NCBI GenBank assembly: GCA_045576675.1
Contig: JAZNGX010000156.1
Coordinates: 1-41,449, forward strand
Reading direction: 5' to 3'
Origin: JAZNGX01 sp045576675
GTDB lineage: Bacteria; Bacillota; Clostridia; Monoglobales; Firm-18
Length of the DNA stretch: 41,449 bases
The translations under genes were made by a program, and so were the position numbers. Of this stretch, positions 7,824 to 15,981 are shown piece by piece (the stretch's first letter is position 1; each line of letters begins with the position of its first letter). The notes beneath the pieces were generated by a model. The model did not search any database and was not told where the DNA came from. It saw only the letters and a program-made list of their open reading frames with translations.

Positions 7824-9131
7824 ATGAAAAAGTTTATTTGCGTAATACTGGCGTTAATATTTTCTTTACCCTGTGTGGCGGTTTTTGCACAGCCTGATTA
7901 CAGAGGGCAGTCTGTTATTGTTGCATTAACTGACGGTGAGCAAATTATCTACAGTAAAAATCCGAATGACAGGATTTCGCCTTCGGGGCTTACAAAGATT
8001 TTCACGGCACTTACTGCATATGATTTAAAAAGCCTTGATGAAACAATAATAGTGGCAGAAAATATTGCAGATTACACATCTAATCTTGAAATCACTGCAC
8101 GGCTTAAACCTGGTGAAATGCTTTCGTTTTACGATTTGCTCGGTGCGATGGTTGTTGGCTCTGCAAACGATGCCGCATACCAGACTGCTATAACCTGCTG
8201 TGGTGATATTGAGGCTTTTGTTGGTAAAATGAATGAAAAAGCAAAGGCTATGGGTCTTGAAAACACAAACTTCACAAATCCGACAGGTATATATGATGAA
8301 AATCAGTACACATCTGCTGCGGATATGCTAACGATATACAGGGCATTTTATAAAAATGAAATGCTAAAAGAGCTTGTGAGCTCACAAAGATGGATTATTG
8401 AGCCAACTAACGTATCTAAAAAACGTGTTTACTGGACGAACAATCATCTTCTAAGCACATATTATGAACTGAAATATTTTTATCGTTATGCAGTAAGCGG
8501 AAAAATAAGCTCGTCTTCAGAGGGTGGATATTCTATTGTTGCAACGGCTGCAAGGGGCGGTATGAATGTAATTGTTATAGTGCTTAATTCTCAGCTTGAC
8601 CAGGGGGTTAATTACTCTTTAGTTGATGCAACAAATGCTTTTGACTATGTTTTTGAGAATTACAGCCCTGTAACTGCAGTTAAAGAAAATGAACTGATTT
8701 GTGAGATTAAGGTTAAAAATTCTGCAGATGCCGGATACACTCTTGCTAATGCAAAAACCCAGCTTAAATGTGTAATAAAAAAGACTGACAGTGCAGATTT
8801 GATTGAAAAAAAAGTTAATGTTCCGGATTTTATTGAAGCGCCGCTCTCAAAGGGCGATGTGGTTGGCAGTGCGGAGTACAGCTATAACGGCTACCCCGTC
8901 GGTGATGTTGAGCTTGTTGTTTCTGAAGATATCGGCTTTAGTGCAATAAAATATGTTGGCAACGGCATTGCGTGGTTTTTCGGACTAGCTGCCGTGAAAG
9001 CCATAATTGCAGTGATTGTTATATTGTTCGTAGCTGCAGTTGTATTATTAGTTTATCTTGTGCGAAAAGCAGAACAAAAAAAGAAGAGCCGCAAAACTAA
9101 ACAAAGGCAGAAAAGAGGTAACGGATTTTGA
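7824..9131 (+). CDS. D-Ala-D-Ala carboxypeptidase-like (DacA/PBP5 fold) protein lacking the catalytic serine
   Basis: A 435-residue protein starting at the ATG at 7824 (GAGGTGG upstream), with the signal peptide MKKFICVILALIFSLPCVAVFA. The body follows DacA/PBP5 throughout. But the usual Pro-Ala-Ser-x-Thr-Lys active site reads PSGLTK (P53-K58), so Gly55 replaces the nucleophile. SxN is kept as S113-A-N115, while the KTG motif is replaced by K227-I-S229. The C-terminal beta domain is present, followed by one membrane helix (about 388-413) and a very basic tail. The carboxypeptidase reaction is therefore unlikely, and a peptidoglycan-sensing or scaffold role is an inference. Its end overlaps cdaA by 4 bases. 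Confidence 0.88.
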   Translation: MKKFICVILALIFSLPCVAVFAQPDYRGQSVIVALTDGEQIIYSKNPNDRISPSGLTKIFTALTAYDLKSLDETIIVAENIADYTSNLEITARLKPGEMLSFYDLLGAMVVGSANDAAYQTAITCCGDIEAFVGKMNEKAKAMGLENTNFTNPTGIYDENQYTSAADMLTIYRAFYKNEMLKELVSSQRWIIEPTNVSKKRVYWTNNHLLSTYYELKYFYRYAVSGKISSSSEGGYSIVATAARGGMNVIVIVLNSQLDQGVNYSLVDATNAFDYVFENYSPVTAVKENELICEIKVKNSADAGYTLANAKTQLKCVIKKTDSADLIEKKVNVPDFIEAPLSKGDVVGSAEYSYNGYPVGDVELVVSEDIGFSAIKYVGNGIAWFFGLAAVKAIIAVIVILFVAAVVLLVYLVRKAEQKKKSRKTKQRQKRGNGF

Positions 9132-9973
9132 TTACAATATTTGACCAGATTGTAAGTGCTTTTAAGTTTATAAGAATTCAGGATTGTATTGATATTCTTA
9201 TTGTTGCTTATGTTTTATATAAGGGTATTAAGCTTGTAAAGCAAACACGTGCAGTTCAGCTTATAAAGGGTATTATAATACTTATTGTTGCATTGCAGTT
9301 AAGCTCGTGGTTTGGCTTCCATATGATTAATTATATTCTTGTGAACACACTTCAGGTTGGTGTTATGGCTATTATCATAGTTTTTCAGCCTGAAATCAGA
9401 AACGCTCTTGAGCATATGGGCAGAAGCCGCTTTGGCAATATTTTCAATGGTGTTGACCCTAATGCACCTGAAGTAATTCAGTCTACTGCACAGAGCATCT
9501 GTGATGCAGCCGAAACTCTTTCAAAAAACAGAGTTGGTGCTCTTATTGTGTGGGAGCGTGAAACAAAAATAGGTGATATAATAAGAACAGGTGTGGATAT
9601 TGATTCTGTAACAACACCTGAAATTCTTGTTAATATTTTTGTTCCCAATACACCCTTGCATGATGGTGCTGTTGTTATAAGAGATAACCGAATTGTTGCT
9701 GCAGCATGCTTTTTGCCGCTGACGCAGAATCACGACTTGTCTGTCGAGCTGGGCACACGCCACAGGGCTGCTCTTGGTATTTCAGAATGCTCTGATGCCG
9801 CAGTTATAGTGGTATCTGAAGAAACGGGGAAAATATCACTTGCACTTGACGGCTCGCTCACAAGAAATCTTACAATTGAGTCGCTTAAAAAAGCATTGGT
9901 TAAAATAATGTCACCAGATGTCAGCAATGACCCGAGAAACAGATTAAGATTCTGGAAAGGGCTGAAGAAATGA
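9128..9973 (+). CDS. cdaA: Diadenylate cyclase CdaA
   Basis: A 281-residue membrane enzyme that makes cyclic di-AMP from two ATP. Three hydrophobic helices fill the first 90 residues. The DAC domain follows with both signatures: DGA at 179-181 (in PLHDGAVVIRD) and RHR at 211-213 (in GTRHRAALG). The start is a TTG at 9128 inside the stop region of the upstream gene, behind a GAGGTA site. It overlaps cdaR by 4 bases. The usual third partner, glmM, does not follow cdaR here. Confidence 0.96.
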   Translation: MITIFDQIVSAFKFIRIQDCIDILIVAYVLYKGIKLVKQTRAVQLIKGIIILIVALQLSSWFGFHMINYILVNTLQVGVMAIIIVFQPEIRNALEHMGRSRFGNIFNGVDPNAPEVIQSTAQSICDAAETLSKNRVGALIVWERETKIGDIIRTGVDIDSVTTPEILVNIFVPNTPLHDGAVVIRDNRIVAAACFLPLTQNHDLSVELGTRHRAALGISECSDAAVIVVSEETGKISLALDGSLTRNLTIESLKKALVKIMSPDVSNDPRNRLRFWKGLKK

Positions 9974-10941
9974 AAAAGTTTTTTACTACCGATATTCATA
10001 CAAAGCTCCTTGCGTTGGGAGTGGCAATATTTCTTTGGGTTTACCTTGTTGTGTTGTTAAATCCGCAGATTGAAACAACGTTTTCAAATATTCCGATAAC
10101 GTATTCCGAGCATTCCAATCTTGCAAAAAACGGTTATGTTATAACAAGTGAAACTGTTGAGGCGGTGTCGCTGAAGCTAAGAGGCTCAAGAAATATGCTT
10201 GCAAACGTAAACAAAAACAATATTTCGGCTTATATAGACTTGTCAGGCTGTTCTGAAACAGGGTCGTATTCATTGCCTATTCACGTGCGTTTGCCTTATG
10301 ATGAACTTTCTATAATTGATAAAACGCCATACAATGTAAACATTGTGGTTGATAAGGTTATAGAACGTGATTTTGATGTTGCTGTTGTGACGAATGGTGA
10401 GCCTAAGGAGAAGGTTCATATTAACAATATAAAATCAAATGTTGAAACTGTCCGTGTAAAAGGCCCTTCTGAGCTTGTTAAAAGCATAAACAGTGCTGTT
10501 GTTTATTTTGATGCAAGCGGTCTGGACGAGGATACAGTTGAAACCGCAAAAATAATGTTGCTTAATAACAGGGGAGAACAAATTAATAGCGGTTTTATTA
10601 CTACCGATGTATCTGAGGCAACCTTGCATTGCAACGTATTGGTTGAAAAGATAGTTGCGGTTGAAACAGACAGGATTACAGTGCCGTCAGGCTATGAAAT
10701 TTATTCTGTAACGCCTGAAAAGGTAACGGTTAAGGGCAGAAAAGAGGTTCTTGAAACAATAACAAGCATCAAAACGGTAAAATATACATTTAACGAGGGT
10801 GATGCAGAGCTTTTTGAAGTTCCGCTTGTTTTGCCCGGGGATATTACTTCAAACGATTTGACTGTTGAGGTTGTTGTGAAAGCAATTACGCCTGACGAAG
10901 AGGAGAATGAAGTCGTAAGCAATGAAGAAAGTAATCAATAA
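9970..10941 (+). CDS. cdaR: CdaR, YbbR-domain regulator of CdaA
   Basis: A 323-residue protein with one N-terminal membrane helix (about residues 12-30, LLALGVAIFLWVYLVVLL) and an extracellular part built of YbbR repeats, seen as recurring segments such as VSLKLRGS, VRVKGPSELV and VTVKGRKEVL. CdaR binds CdaA in the membrane and adjusts its activity. It overlaps cdaA by 4 bases and the next gene by 20 bases. The tail is acidic (DEEENEVVSNEESNQ). Confidence 0.93.
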   Translation: MKKFFTTDIHTKLLALGVAIFLWVYLVVLLNPQIETTFSNIPITYSEHSNLAKNGYVITSETVEAVSLKLRGSRNMLANVNKNNISAYIDLSGCSETGSYSLPIHVRLPYDELSIIDKTPYNVNIVVDKVIERDFDVAVVTNGEPKEKVHINNIKSNVETVRVKGPSELVKSINSAVVYFDASGLDEDTVETAKIMLLNNRGEQINSGFITTDVSEATLHCNVLVEKIVAVETDRITVPSGYEIYSVTPEKVTVKGRKEVLETITSIKTVKYTFNEGDAELFEVPLVLPGDITSNDLTVEVVVKAITPDEEENEVVSNEESNQ

Positions 10942-12454
10942 TATCAAACTGCCCCTTGACAGCTGTGTAGAAGATGCACTTTTGGCGGCAGTGAAAAAAT
11001 CAGAAATAGATAAAGAATTAATTACAAAGGTATATGTAAATAAGCGTTCAGTCGATGCAAGACGGAATAATGTCAGCTTCGTATATTCTGTTGTTGTGGA
11101 ATATATGCCTTGTGAGGAAAAAACGGCTGAATTTGAGTATGGCTCAAAAAAGCAGGAGCATGGTATTGTTGTTGTAGGTGCAGGGCCTGCAGGATTGTTT
11201 TGTGCATACGTTCTTGCTAAAAACGGATACAAGCCGCTGCTTTTGGAACGTGGCTCAAATGTTGAAAAAAGAACAGAGGCGGTTGCGTGCTTTTATGCAA
11301 GCGGAAAGCTTAACGAGAATTCAAACATTCAGTTTGGTGAGGGTGGTGCAGGCACGTTTTCTGACGGCAAGCTTACAACAAGAGTAAATGATGAACGTGC
11401 AGAAACAGTGCTTGATATATTTGTTCGTCATGGTGCAAAGGAAGAAATACTGTACGACAAAAAGCCGCATATCGGTACTGATATGCTTAAAACCATTATA
11501 GCCAATATGCGTAATGAAATTATAAACAATGGTGGCAAGGTAATGTTTGACACCGTTGTTGATGATATTGTAATAAAGAACAGTCAGCTTTGCTCTGTTA
11601 TAGCAAATGGTGTTGAAATCCCGTGTGACAAGGCGGTTTTTGCTATAGGTCATTCTGCAAGGGATACTTATAAAATGCTTTACGATAAAGGCGTTGCAAT
11701 GTGTGCAAAAGCTTTTGCTATGGGGTACAGAATTGAGCATAAGCGTGAATTTATTGATAAATCCCAATATGGCAGATTTGCGGGACATAAAAATCTTGGT
11801 GCCGCAGATTACCATATGGCATATAACGGAAAGGACAGAAGCTGTTTTACATTTTGTATGTGTCCGGGCGGATTTGTTGTAGCAGCTGCATCAGAAAATG
11901 GTGGAGTTGTTGTAAATGGAATGAGCGAAAACAGCCGTGATGGAGAAAATTCCAACAGTGCTGTTGTTGCACAGATTACGCCTGCTGATTATGGAGAAAG
12001 CGTACTGGGTGGCATTGAATTACAAAGGCAGTGCGAACGTGCAGCTTTTAATGTAACAGGCTCTTATGCTGCACCTGTTCAAAATGGAGCAGACTTTGTT
12101 AATGGGCAAAAAAGCGTTTCGTTTAATTGTACAAAGCCGTCTTATCCAATTGGTTATGAGTTTTGTATGCTGGATAAGCTGCTTCCAAAGCCTGCGGCTG
12201 ATACTATAAAAGACGGACTTTTGTATTTTGATAAAAAAATAAAAGGCTTTGCATATGAGGGCGTTTTAACAGGAGTTGAAACCAGAACCTCTGCACCGCT
12301 TCGTATTATGCGAAACGAGCTTATGGAAAGTATAAATTGTGAAGGACTAATGCCCATAGGTGAAGGGGCAGGCTATGCCGGAGGCATAATGAGTGCGGCA
12401 ATTGACGGCATTAAAGCTGCGGAAAGGATAATGAAAACGTATGACAGAAATTAA
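10922..12454 (+). CDS. NAD(P)/FAD-dependent oxidoreductase, COG2509 type
   Basis: A 510-residue flavoprotein. The first 75 residues form a small alpha/beta domain typical of this family. The dinucleotide-binding loop GAGPAGLFCAYVL follows near residues 86-98, then ERGSNVEKR and the family block QFGEGGAGTFSDGKL near 136-150. The C-terminal GEGAGYAGGIMSAAIDG closes the FAD site. The family is widespread in Firmicutes and Bacteroidetes, but its substrate is not known. It overlaps cdaR by 20 bases and the fumarase-like gene by 14 bases, so it belongs to the same transcript. Confidence 0.9.
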   Translation: MKKVINNIKLPLDSCVEDALLAAVKKSEIDKELITKVYVNKRSVDARRNNVSFVYSVVVEYMPCEEKTAEFEYGSKKQEHGIVVVGAGPAGLFCAYVLAKNGYKPLLLERGSNVEKRTEAVACFYASGKLNENSNIQFGEGGAGTFSDGKLTTRVNDERAETVLDIFVRHGAKEEILYDKKPHIGTDMLKTIIANMRNEIINNGGKVMFDTVVDDIVIKNSQLCSVIANGVEIPCDKAVFAIGHSARDTYKMLYDKGVAMCAKAFAMGYRIEHKREFIDKSQYGRFAGHKNLGAADYHMAYNGKDRSCFTFCMCPGGFVVAAASENGGVVVNGMSENSRDGENSNSAVVAQITPADYGESVLGGIELQRQCERAAFNVTGSYAAPVQNGADFVNGQKSVSFNCTKPSYPIGYEFCMLDKLLPKPAADTIKDGLLYFDKKIKGFAYEGVLTGVETRTSAPLRIMRNELMESINCEGLMPIGEGAGYAGGIMSAAIDGIKAAERIMKTYDRN

Positions 12455-13310
12455 CAGCGAGGTAATAACCGGTGTTGTAAAAAAGCTTTGCATTAATGCG
12501 AACTATTATATAAATGACGATATAAAAAACGCAATAGCACAAGGAATAGCCAAAGAAACCAAGCCGCTTGCAAAAGAGGTGCTTGAAAAAATAAATATTA
12601 ATTCAGAAATAGCGAAAAATGAAAATGTTCCCATTTGTCAGGATACCGGTATGGCTGTTGTTTTTGTGGAAATCGGTCAGGATGTGCATATTAATGGAAA
12701 TCTTGAACAAGCTATAAATGAGGGTGTAAGGCAGGGATACGATGAAGGTTATTTGAGAAAATCAGTTGTTTCCGACCCGTTAAGACGCGTAAATACAGGT
12801 GATAACACACCTGCTATCATTCATTATGAAATAGTGCCGGGAGACCGCGTGAAAATTACGGTTGCACCAAAGGGCTTTGGCAGTGAAAATATGAGCGGTA
12901 TAAAAATGCTAAAACCTTCTGACGGAAAAAAAGGAATTTTAGACTACGTTGTAGAATTAATTAATAAGGGGGGAGGAAATCCCTGCCCTCCCATAGTTGT
13001 AGGGATTGGTATCGGCGGCACAATGGAAAAGGCTGCAATAATGGCAAAAAAAGCATTGCTTCTGCCGGTTGGTTACATAAATCCTGATGACTATTACAAT
13101 GATATGCAGCAAGAACTTTTGCAGCTGATTAATGAAAGCAAAATCGGCCCTATGGGATGGGGCGGAGAAACTACCGCACTTGGTGTTAATATTATAACGT
13201 TCCCTACTCATATTGCAGGTTTGCCGTTGGCTGTGAATGTGAGCTGTCATGTTACAAGGCACAAAACAGCAACGATATTCACGAAGGGAGACATTGTTTA
13301 TGAAGACTAG
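12441..13310 (+). CDS. Class I Fe-S hydro-lyase alpha subunit (fumarate/tartrate dehydratase type), no beta partner nearby
   Basis: A 289-residue protein matching the N-terminal (alpha) half of oxygen-sensitive class I fumarases. Cysteines C66 (PICQDTG), C182 (NPCPPIV) and C269 (SCHVTRH) are the expected ligands of the 4Fe-4S cluster. SDPLRRVNTGDNTPA and GFGSENMSG are substrate-site blocks. Two-subunit members need a beta subunit of about 180-200 residues, normally the next gene. Here hpf follows with a 11-base overlap and no beta gene exists in the window. The product is probably fumarase, but L-tartrate dehydratase cannot be excluded. Confidence 0.88.
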   Translation: MTEINSEVITGVVKKLCINANYYINDDIKNAIAQGIAKETKPLAKEVLEKININSEIAKNENVPICQDTGMAVVFVEIGQDVHINGNLEQAINEGVRQGYDEGYLRKSVVSDPLRRVNTGDNTPAIIHYEIVPGDRVKITVAPKGFGSENMSGIKMLKPSDGKKGILDYVVELINKGGGNPCPPIVVGIGIGGTMEKAAIMAKKALLLPVGYINPDDYYNDMQQELLQLINESKIGPMGWGGETTALGVNIITFPTHIAGLPLAVNVSCHVTRHKTATIFTKGDIVYED

Positions 13311-13827
13311 CATTGCATGCAGAAAAATTGATTTAACACAAGGGCTTAAGGATTATGCAGAGCGTAAAGCAGAAAAGCTTGATAAGTTTTTCGGGGATGA
13401 GGCTGAGGCAAAATTTGTGTTCTCTGTTGAAAAGGACAGGCAAAAAACAGAGCTTACAATATATAGTCAGAATACGATATACAGAGTTGAAACTGTTACA
13501 GAGGATATGTATTCTGCAATAGATAAGGCAATAAGCGGCATTGAACGCCAGATACGAAAAAACAAAACACGTCTTGAAAAAAGATTAAGAAGCGGTGCAC
13601 TTGATGCATATAACCTTCCTGCTGAAGAACAGGTTAAGGAGGAAAAAGAGTTTAAGATTGTTAAGAAAAAGGTTTTCTCTGCAAAGCCTATGAGTGCCGA
13701 AGAGGCTGTTTTGCAGATGAATCTTTTGGAACATGAATTTTTTGTATTCCTTAACGCTGAAACAGAGCGTCCGTGTATTGTTTATAAGCGTAAGGACGGA
13801 GATTACGGATTAATAGAATTAGCATAA
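13300..13827 (+). CDS. hpf: Ribosome hibernation promoting factor, long form
   Basis: A 175-residue protein. I chose the ATG at 13300, which follows GAAGGGAG and gives the usual HPF start MKTSIACRKIDLTQGLKDYAERK; a longer reading would add 17 unrelated residues. The N-terminal domain binds in the 30S decoding region and stops translation in resting cells. The C-terminal domain (VLQMNLLEHEFFVFLNAETE and on) is the dimerisation domain that drives 100S ribosome formation. The gene overlaps the upstream hydratase by 11 bases and ends at a strong terminator. Confidence 0.95.
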   Translation: MKTSIACRKIDLTQGLKDYAERKAEKLDKFFGDEAEAKFVFSVEKDRQKTELTIYSQNTIYRVETVTEDMYSAIDKAISGIERQIRKNKTRLEKRLRSGALDAYNLPAEEQVKEEKEFKIVKKKVFSAKPMSAEEAVLQMNLLEHEFFVFLNAETERPCIVYKRKDGDYGLIELA

Positions 13828-13832
13828 ACAGC

Positions 13833-13869
13833 AAAACGGGTTGTGACAGTTGGTCACAACCCGTTTTTT
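13833..13869. terminator. Bidirectional terminator between hpf and the AraC gene
   Basis: A 15-bp stem (13833-13847 with 13853-13867, core CGGGTTGTGAC) with a 5-base loop and T run. The stop codon of the minus-strand AraC gene (13854-13856) lies within its right arm. Confidence 0.9.
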
Positions 13870-14720
13870 CTATATTCCTTGGGTGAACAGCCTGCATAGG
13901 TTTTAAAAAATCTGCTGAAGGAATAAACATCGGTAAAACTAAGCTGTGAGCCTATTGAGGCAATTGACAGCTTGGTTGTTTTAAGCAAGGTTTTGGCAAA
14001 CTCGGCTCTTTTATTGCGGTAGTACGAAATAATGCCTTGACTATAGCACGCTTTGAACAAACGTAAAAGTGTGAATTTGTTTATATGAAATTGCTTTGAA
14101 AGTGAATCGAGTGTTATGATTTGTGTGAAATTATTATCTATATAATCTTTTATAACAGAAATATGCTTGTGGTTTTGCTGAGTGTTGGTATATCCCGGGT
14201 TTTCAAATTGGTTGAAAATATCATATAACAGATCCAACAATCTTGCTTTGCACAAAAGCTCAAAGCCTGCTCTTTTTGAACTATATATTTGTATCAGTTC
14301 AAACATTTTTTTCTGAAAGTTGTTTATATCGTCAGGAGTGAATATGAACGGCAGTTTTTTGTCTGCAAGCAAATTGTTTTGCACAAGTGAACACTCAAAT
14401 TCGGTCATATTGCATATGTTTTTGAATGAAATAGGGGTAATTTCACTGTTGCTGTTGTATATTAAATCAAAATGTATGTGCGGCTGAATAAAGTCTGTAT
14501 TATCAATGCTTTCGATTATGTGCGGAATCCCAGGAGGTAAAAGTATAACATCATTTTTAAAACAGATATAAGGGATGCCGTTCACTGTCAACTTGCATTT
14601 GCCTCCGTTTACGAATATAAGCTCATAATCGTAAATTACTCGTTCTCTTATAATGAACGGTGCGGTGAGCGTTGAAAACATTGCAATTCTTATGTATGGT
14701 GACAGCAAATTGTTGTTCAT
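13854..14720 (-). CDS. AraC family transcriptional regulator
   Basis: A 288-residue protein. The N-terminal part (about 1-140) looks like a cupin-type sensor, with GKCKLTVNGIPYICFKNDVILLPPG and a HIHFD segment. The C-terminal 100 residues hold two helix-turn-helix motifs, ending in the AraC signature FTDVYSFSRFFKTYAGCSPKEYR. The start follows a perfect GGAGG. It diverges from the GH172 gene across 107 bases, so it most likely controls that gene in response to a sugar. This is inferred from position only. Confidence 0.93.
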   Translation of the reverse strand: MNNNLLSPYIRIAMFSTLTAPFIIRERVIYDYELIFVNGGKCKLTVNGIPYICFKNDVILLPPGIPHIIESIDNTDFIQPHIHFDLIYNSNSEITPISFKNICNMTEFECSLVQNNLLADKKLPFIFTPDDINNFQKKMFELIQIYSSKRAGFELLCKARLLDLLYDIFNQFENPGYTNTQQNHKHISVIKDYIDNNFTQIITLDSLSKQFHINKFTLLRLFKACYSQGIISYYRNKRAEFAKTLLKTTKLSIASIGSQLSFTDVYSFSRFFKTYAGCSPKEYRKNGL

Positions 14721-14827
14721 AATGACCTCCGTATCAATAAATGCTAAATTTTTATCAAAGTAATGCTATTGTATTTGAAACTTGGATTTAATATTATTTT
14801 ATCATAATATAAGGGAGGTTTCAAGCT

Positions 14828-15883
14828 ATGGATTTAGAAATGTCAAAAATGAGGAAATATCAGTCAAGGTCAATTTCTGCCGAAAATTTTACAGGTGAAA
14901 AGGGTAAGGGCGGAATGGCTATTGAGGGAACAGGCAAGGAGCCTGCAAGAGATTTAGGTATCGGATGGAAGATTTCACCATCAATATATATGAAGCCAGG
15001 AGAGGTTTTTGAGCTTGCAAACATTGATGGAAGCGGCATTATAAAGCATATATGGATGGTTGATAACTGTAATCGAAACAGACAGCTTATTTTAAGAATG
15101 TATTGGGATGGAAGTGATACTCCGTCAGTTGAAGTGCCTGCTTGTGACTTTTTTGCGTGTGCTGATTATCAAACGTATTCTCAACTTACTTCACTTGCGG
15201 TTTGCGTAAACCCCAAAAGAGCATTTAACTGCTACTGGGATATGCCTTTTTACAAAAACTGCAGAATAACACTTGAAAACATACACACAGAGGAGATAAC
15301 GGTGTACTATCAGATTGACTATGTGTTAACAGATTTGCCTGACGGGCACGGATATTTTCACGCACAGTTCCGCAGAAAAAATCCTTTGGCATACAAGGAA
15401 AACTATACAATACTTGATAATGTTCAGGGAAATGGACACTATGTTGGCACATATATGTTCTGGGGTGTAAATAACAATGGCTGGTGGGGCGAAGGTGAAA
15501 TAAAATTCTACATTGATGGTGACAAGGAATTCCCCACAATTTGCGGAACTGGTACAGAGGATTATTTCTGCGGATCATATAACTTTGATATAGGTGACAG
15601 ATATCAGGAATATTGTACGCCGTATGCAGGCTTGGTAAAGGTTACAAAACCTGACGGGCTTTACAATTCTAACCAACGTTTTTCGTTGTACAGATGGCAT
15701 TTGTGCGACCCAATTTATTTTAACAATGATATTAAGGTTACAATTCAGGCACTTGGATGGAGGAGCGAGGGCAGATATCTTCCGTTGCAGGACGATATTT
15801 CATCTGTATGCTACTGGTATCAGGATAGTATTTGCAAGACCTTTCCAAAGTTTCCGTCGAGAGATGAACTTGAAATAATATGA
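14828..15883 (+). CDS. GH172 (DUF2961) family glycoside hydrolase
   Basis: A 351-residue protein with no signal peptide, so it probably acts inside the cell on imported oligosaccharides. It matches DUF2961 throughout: the SSGxxx-type entry is replaced by SRSISAENFTGEKGKGG, then GIIKHIWMV, RMYWDG and the catalytic block GWWGEGEIKFYIDGD followed by CGTGTEDYF. The two glutamates in that block match the acid/base and nucleophile region of known GH172 enzymes. Characterised members act on alpha-fructofuranosides or arabinofuranosides; the linkage used here is unknown. The start follows AGGGAGG. Its partner regulator is the divergent AraC gene. Confidence 0.88.
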   Translation: MDLEMSKMRKYQSRSISAENFTGEKGKGGMAIEGTGKEPARDLGIGWKISPSIYMKPGEVFELANIDGSGIIKHIWMVDNCNRNRQLILRMYWDGSDTPSVEVPACDFFACADYQTYSQLTSLAVCVNPKRAFNCYWDMPFYKNCRITLENIHTEEITVYYQIDYVLTDLPDGHGYFHAQFRRKNPLAYKENYTILDNVQGNGHYVGTYMFWGVNNNGWWGEGEIKFYIDGDKEFPTICGTGTEDYFCGSYNFDIGDRYQEYCTPYAGLVKVTKPDGLYNSNQRFSLYRWHLCDPIYFNNDIKVTIQALGWRSEGRYLPLQDDISSVCYWYQDSICKTFPKFPSRDELEII

Positions 15884-15913
15884 TGCCGGGGCTTACAAAA
15901 AGTTAAAAAAGTA

Positions 15914-15942
15914 TTGAAAACATCTTGATTTTAATGTATAAT
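15914..15942 (+). promoter_or_regulatory. Promoter for glnN
   Basis: TTGAAA (15914-15919) and TATAAT (15937-15942) are 17 bases apart, about 40 bases before the glnN start. Confidence 0.75.
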
Positions 15943-15981
15943 ATATTCCATAATGCACTATTAGTGTTTGGAGGAATGTAT

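Noticed and set aside
13249..13299. Longer hpf reading starting inside the hydratase gene
   Set aside because: The first 17 residues have no HPF similarity, and GAAGGGAG precedes the ATG at 13300.
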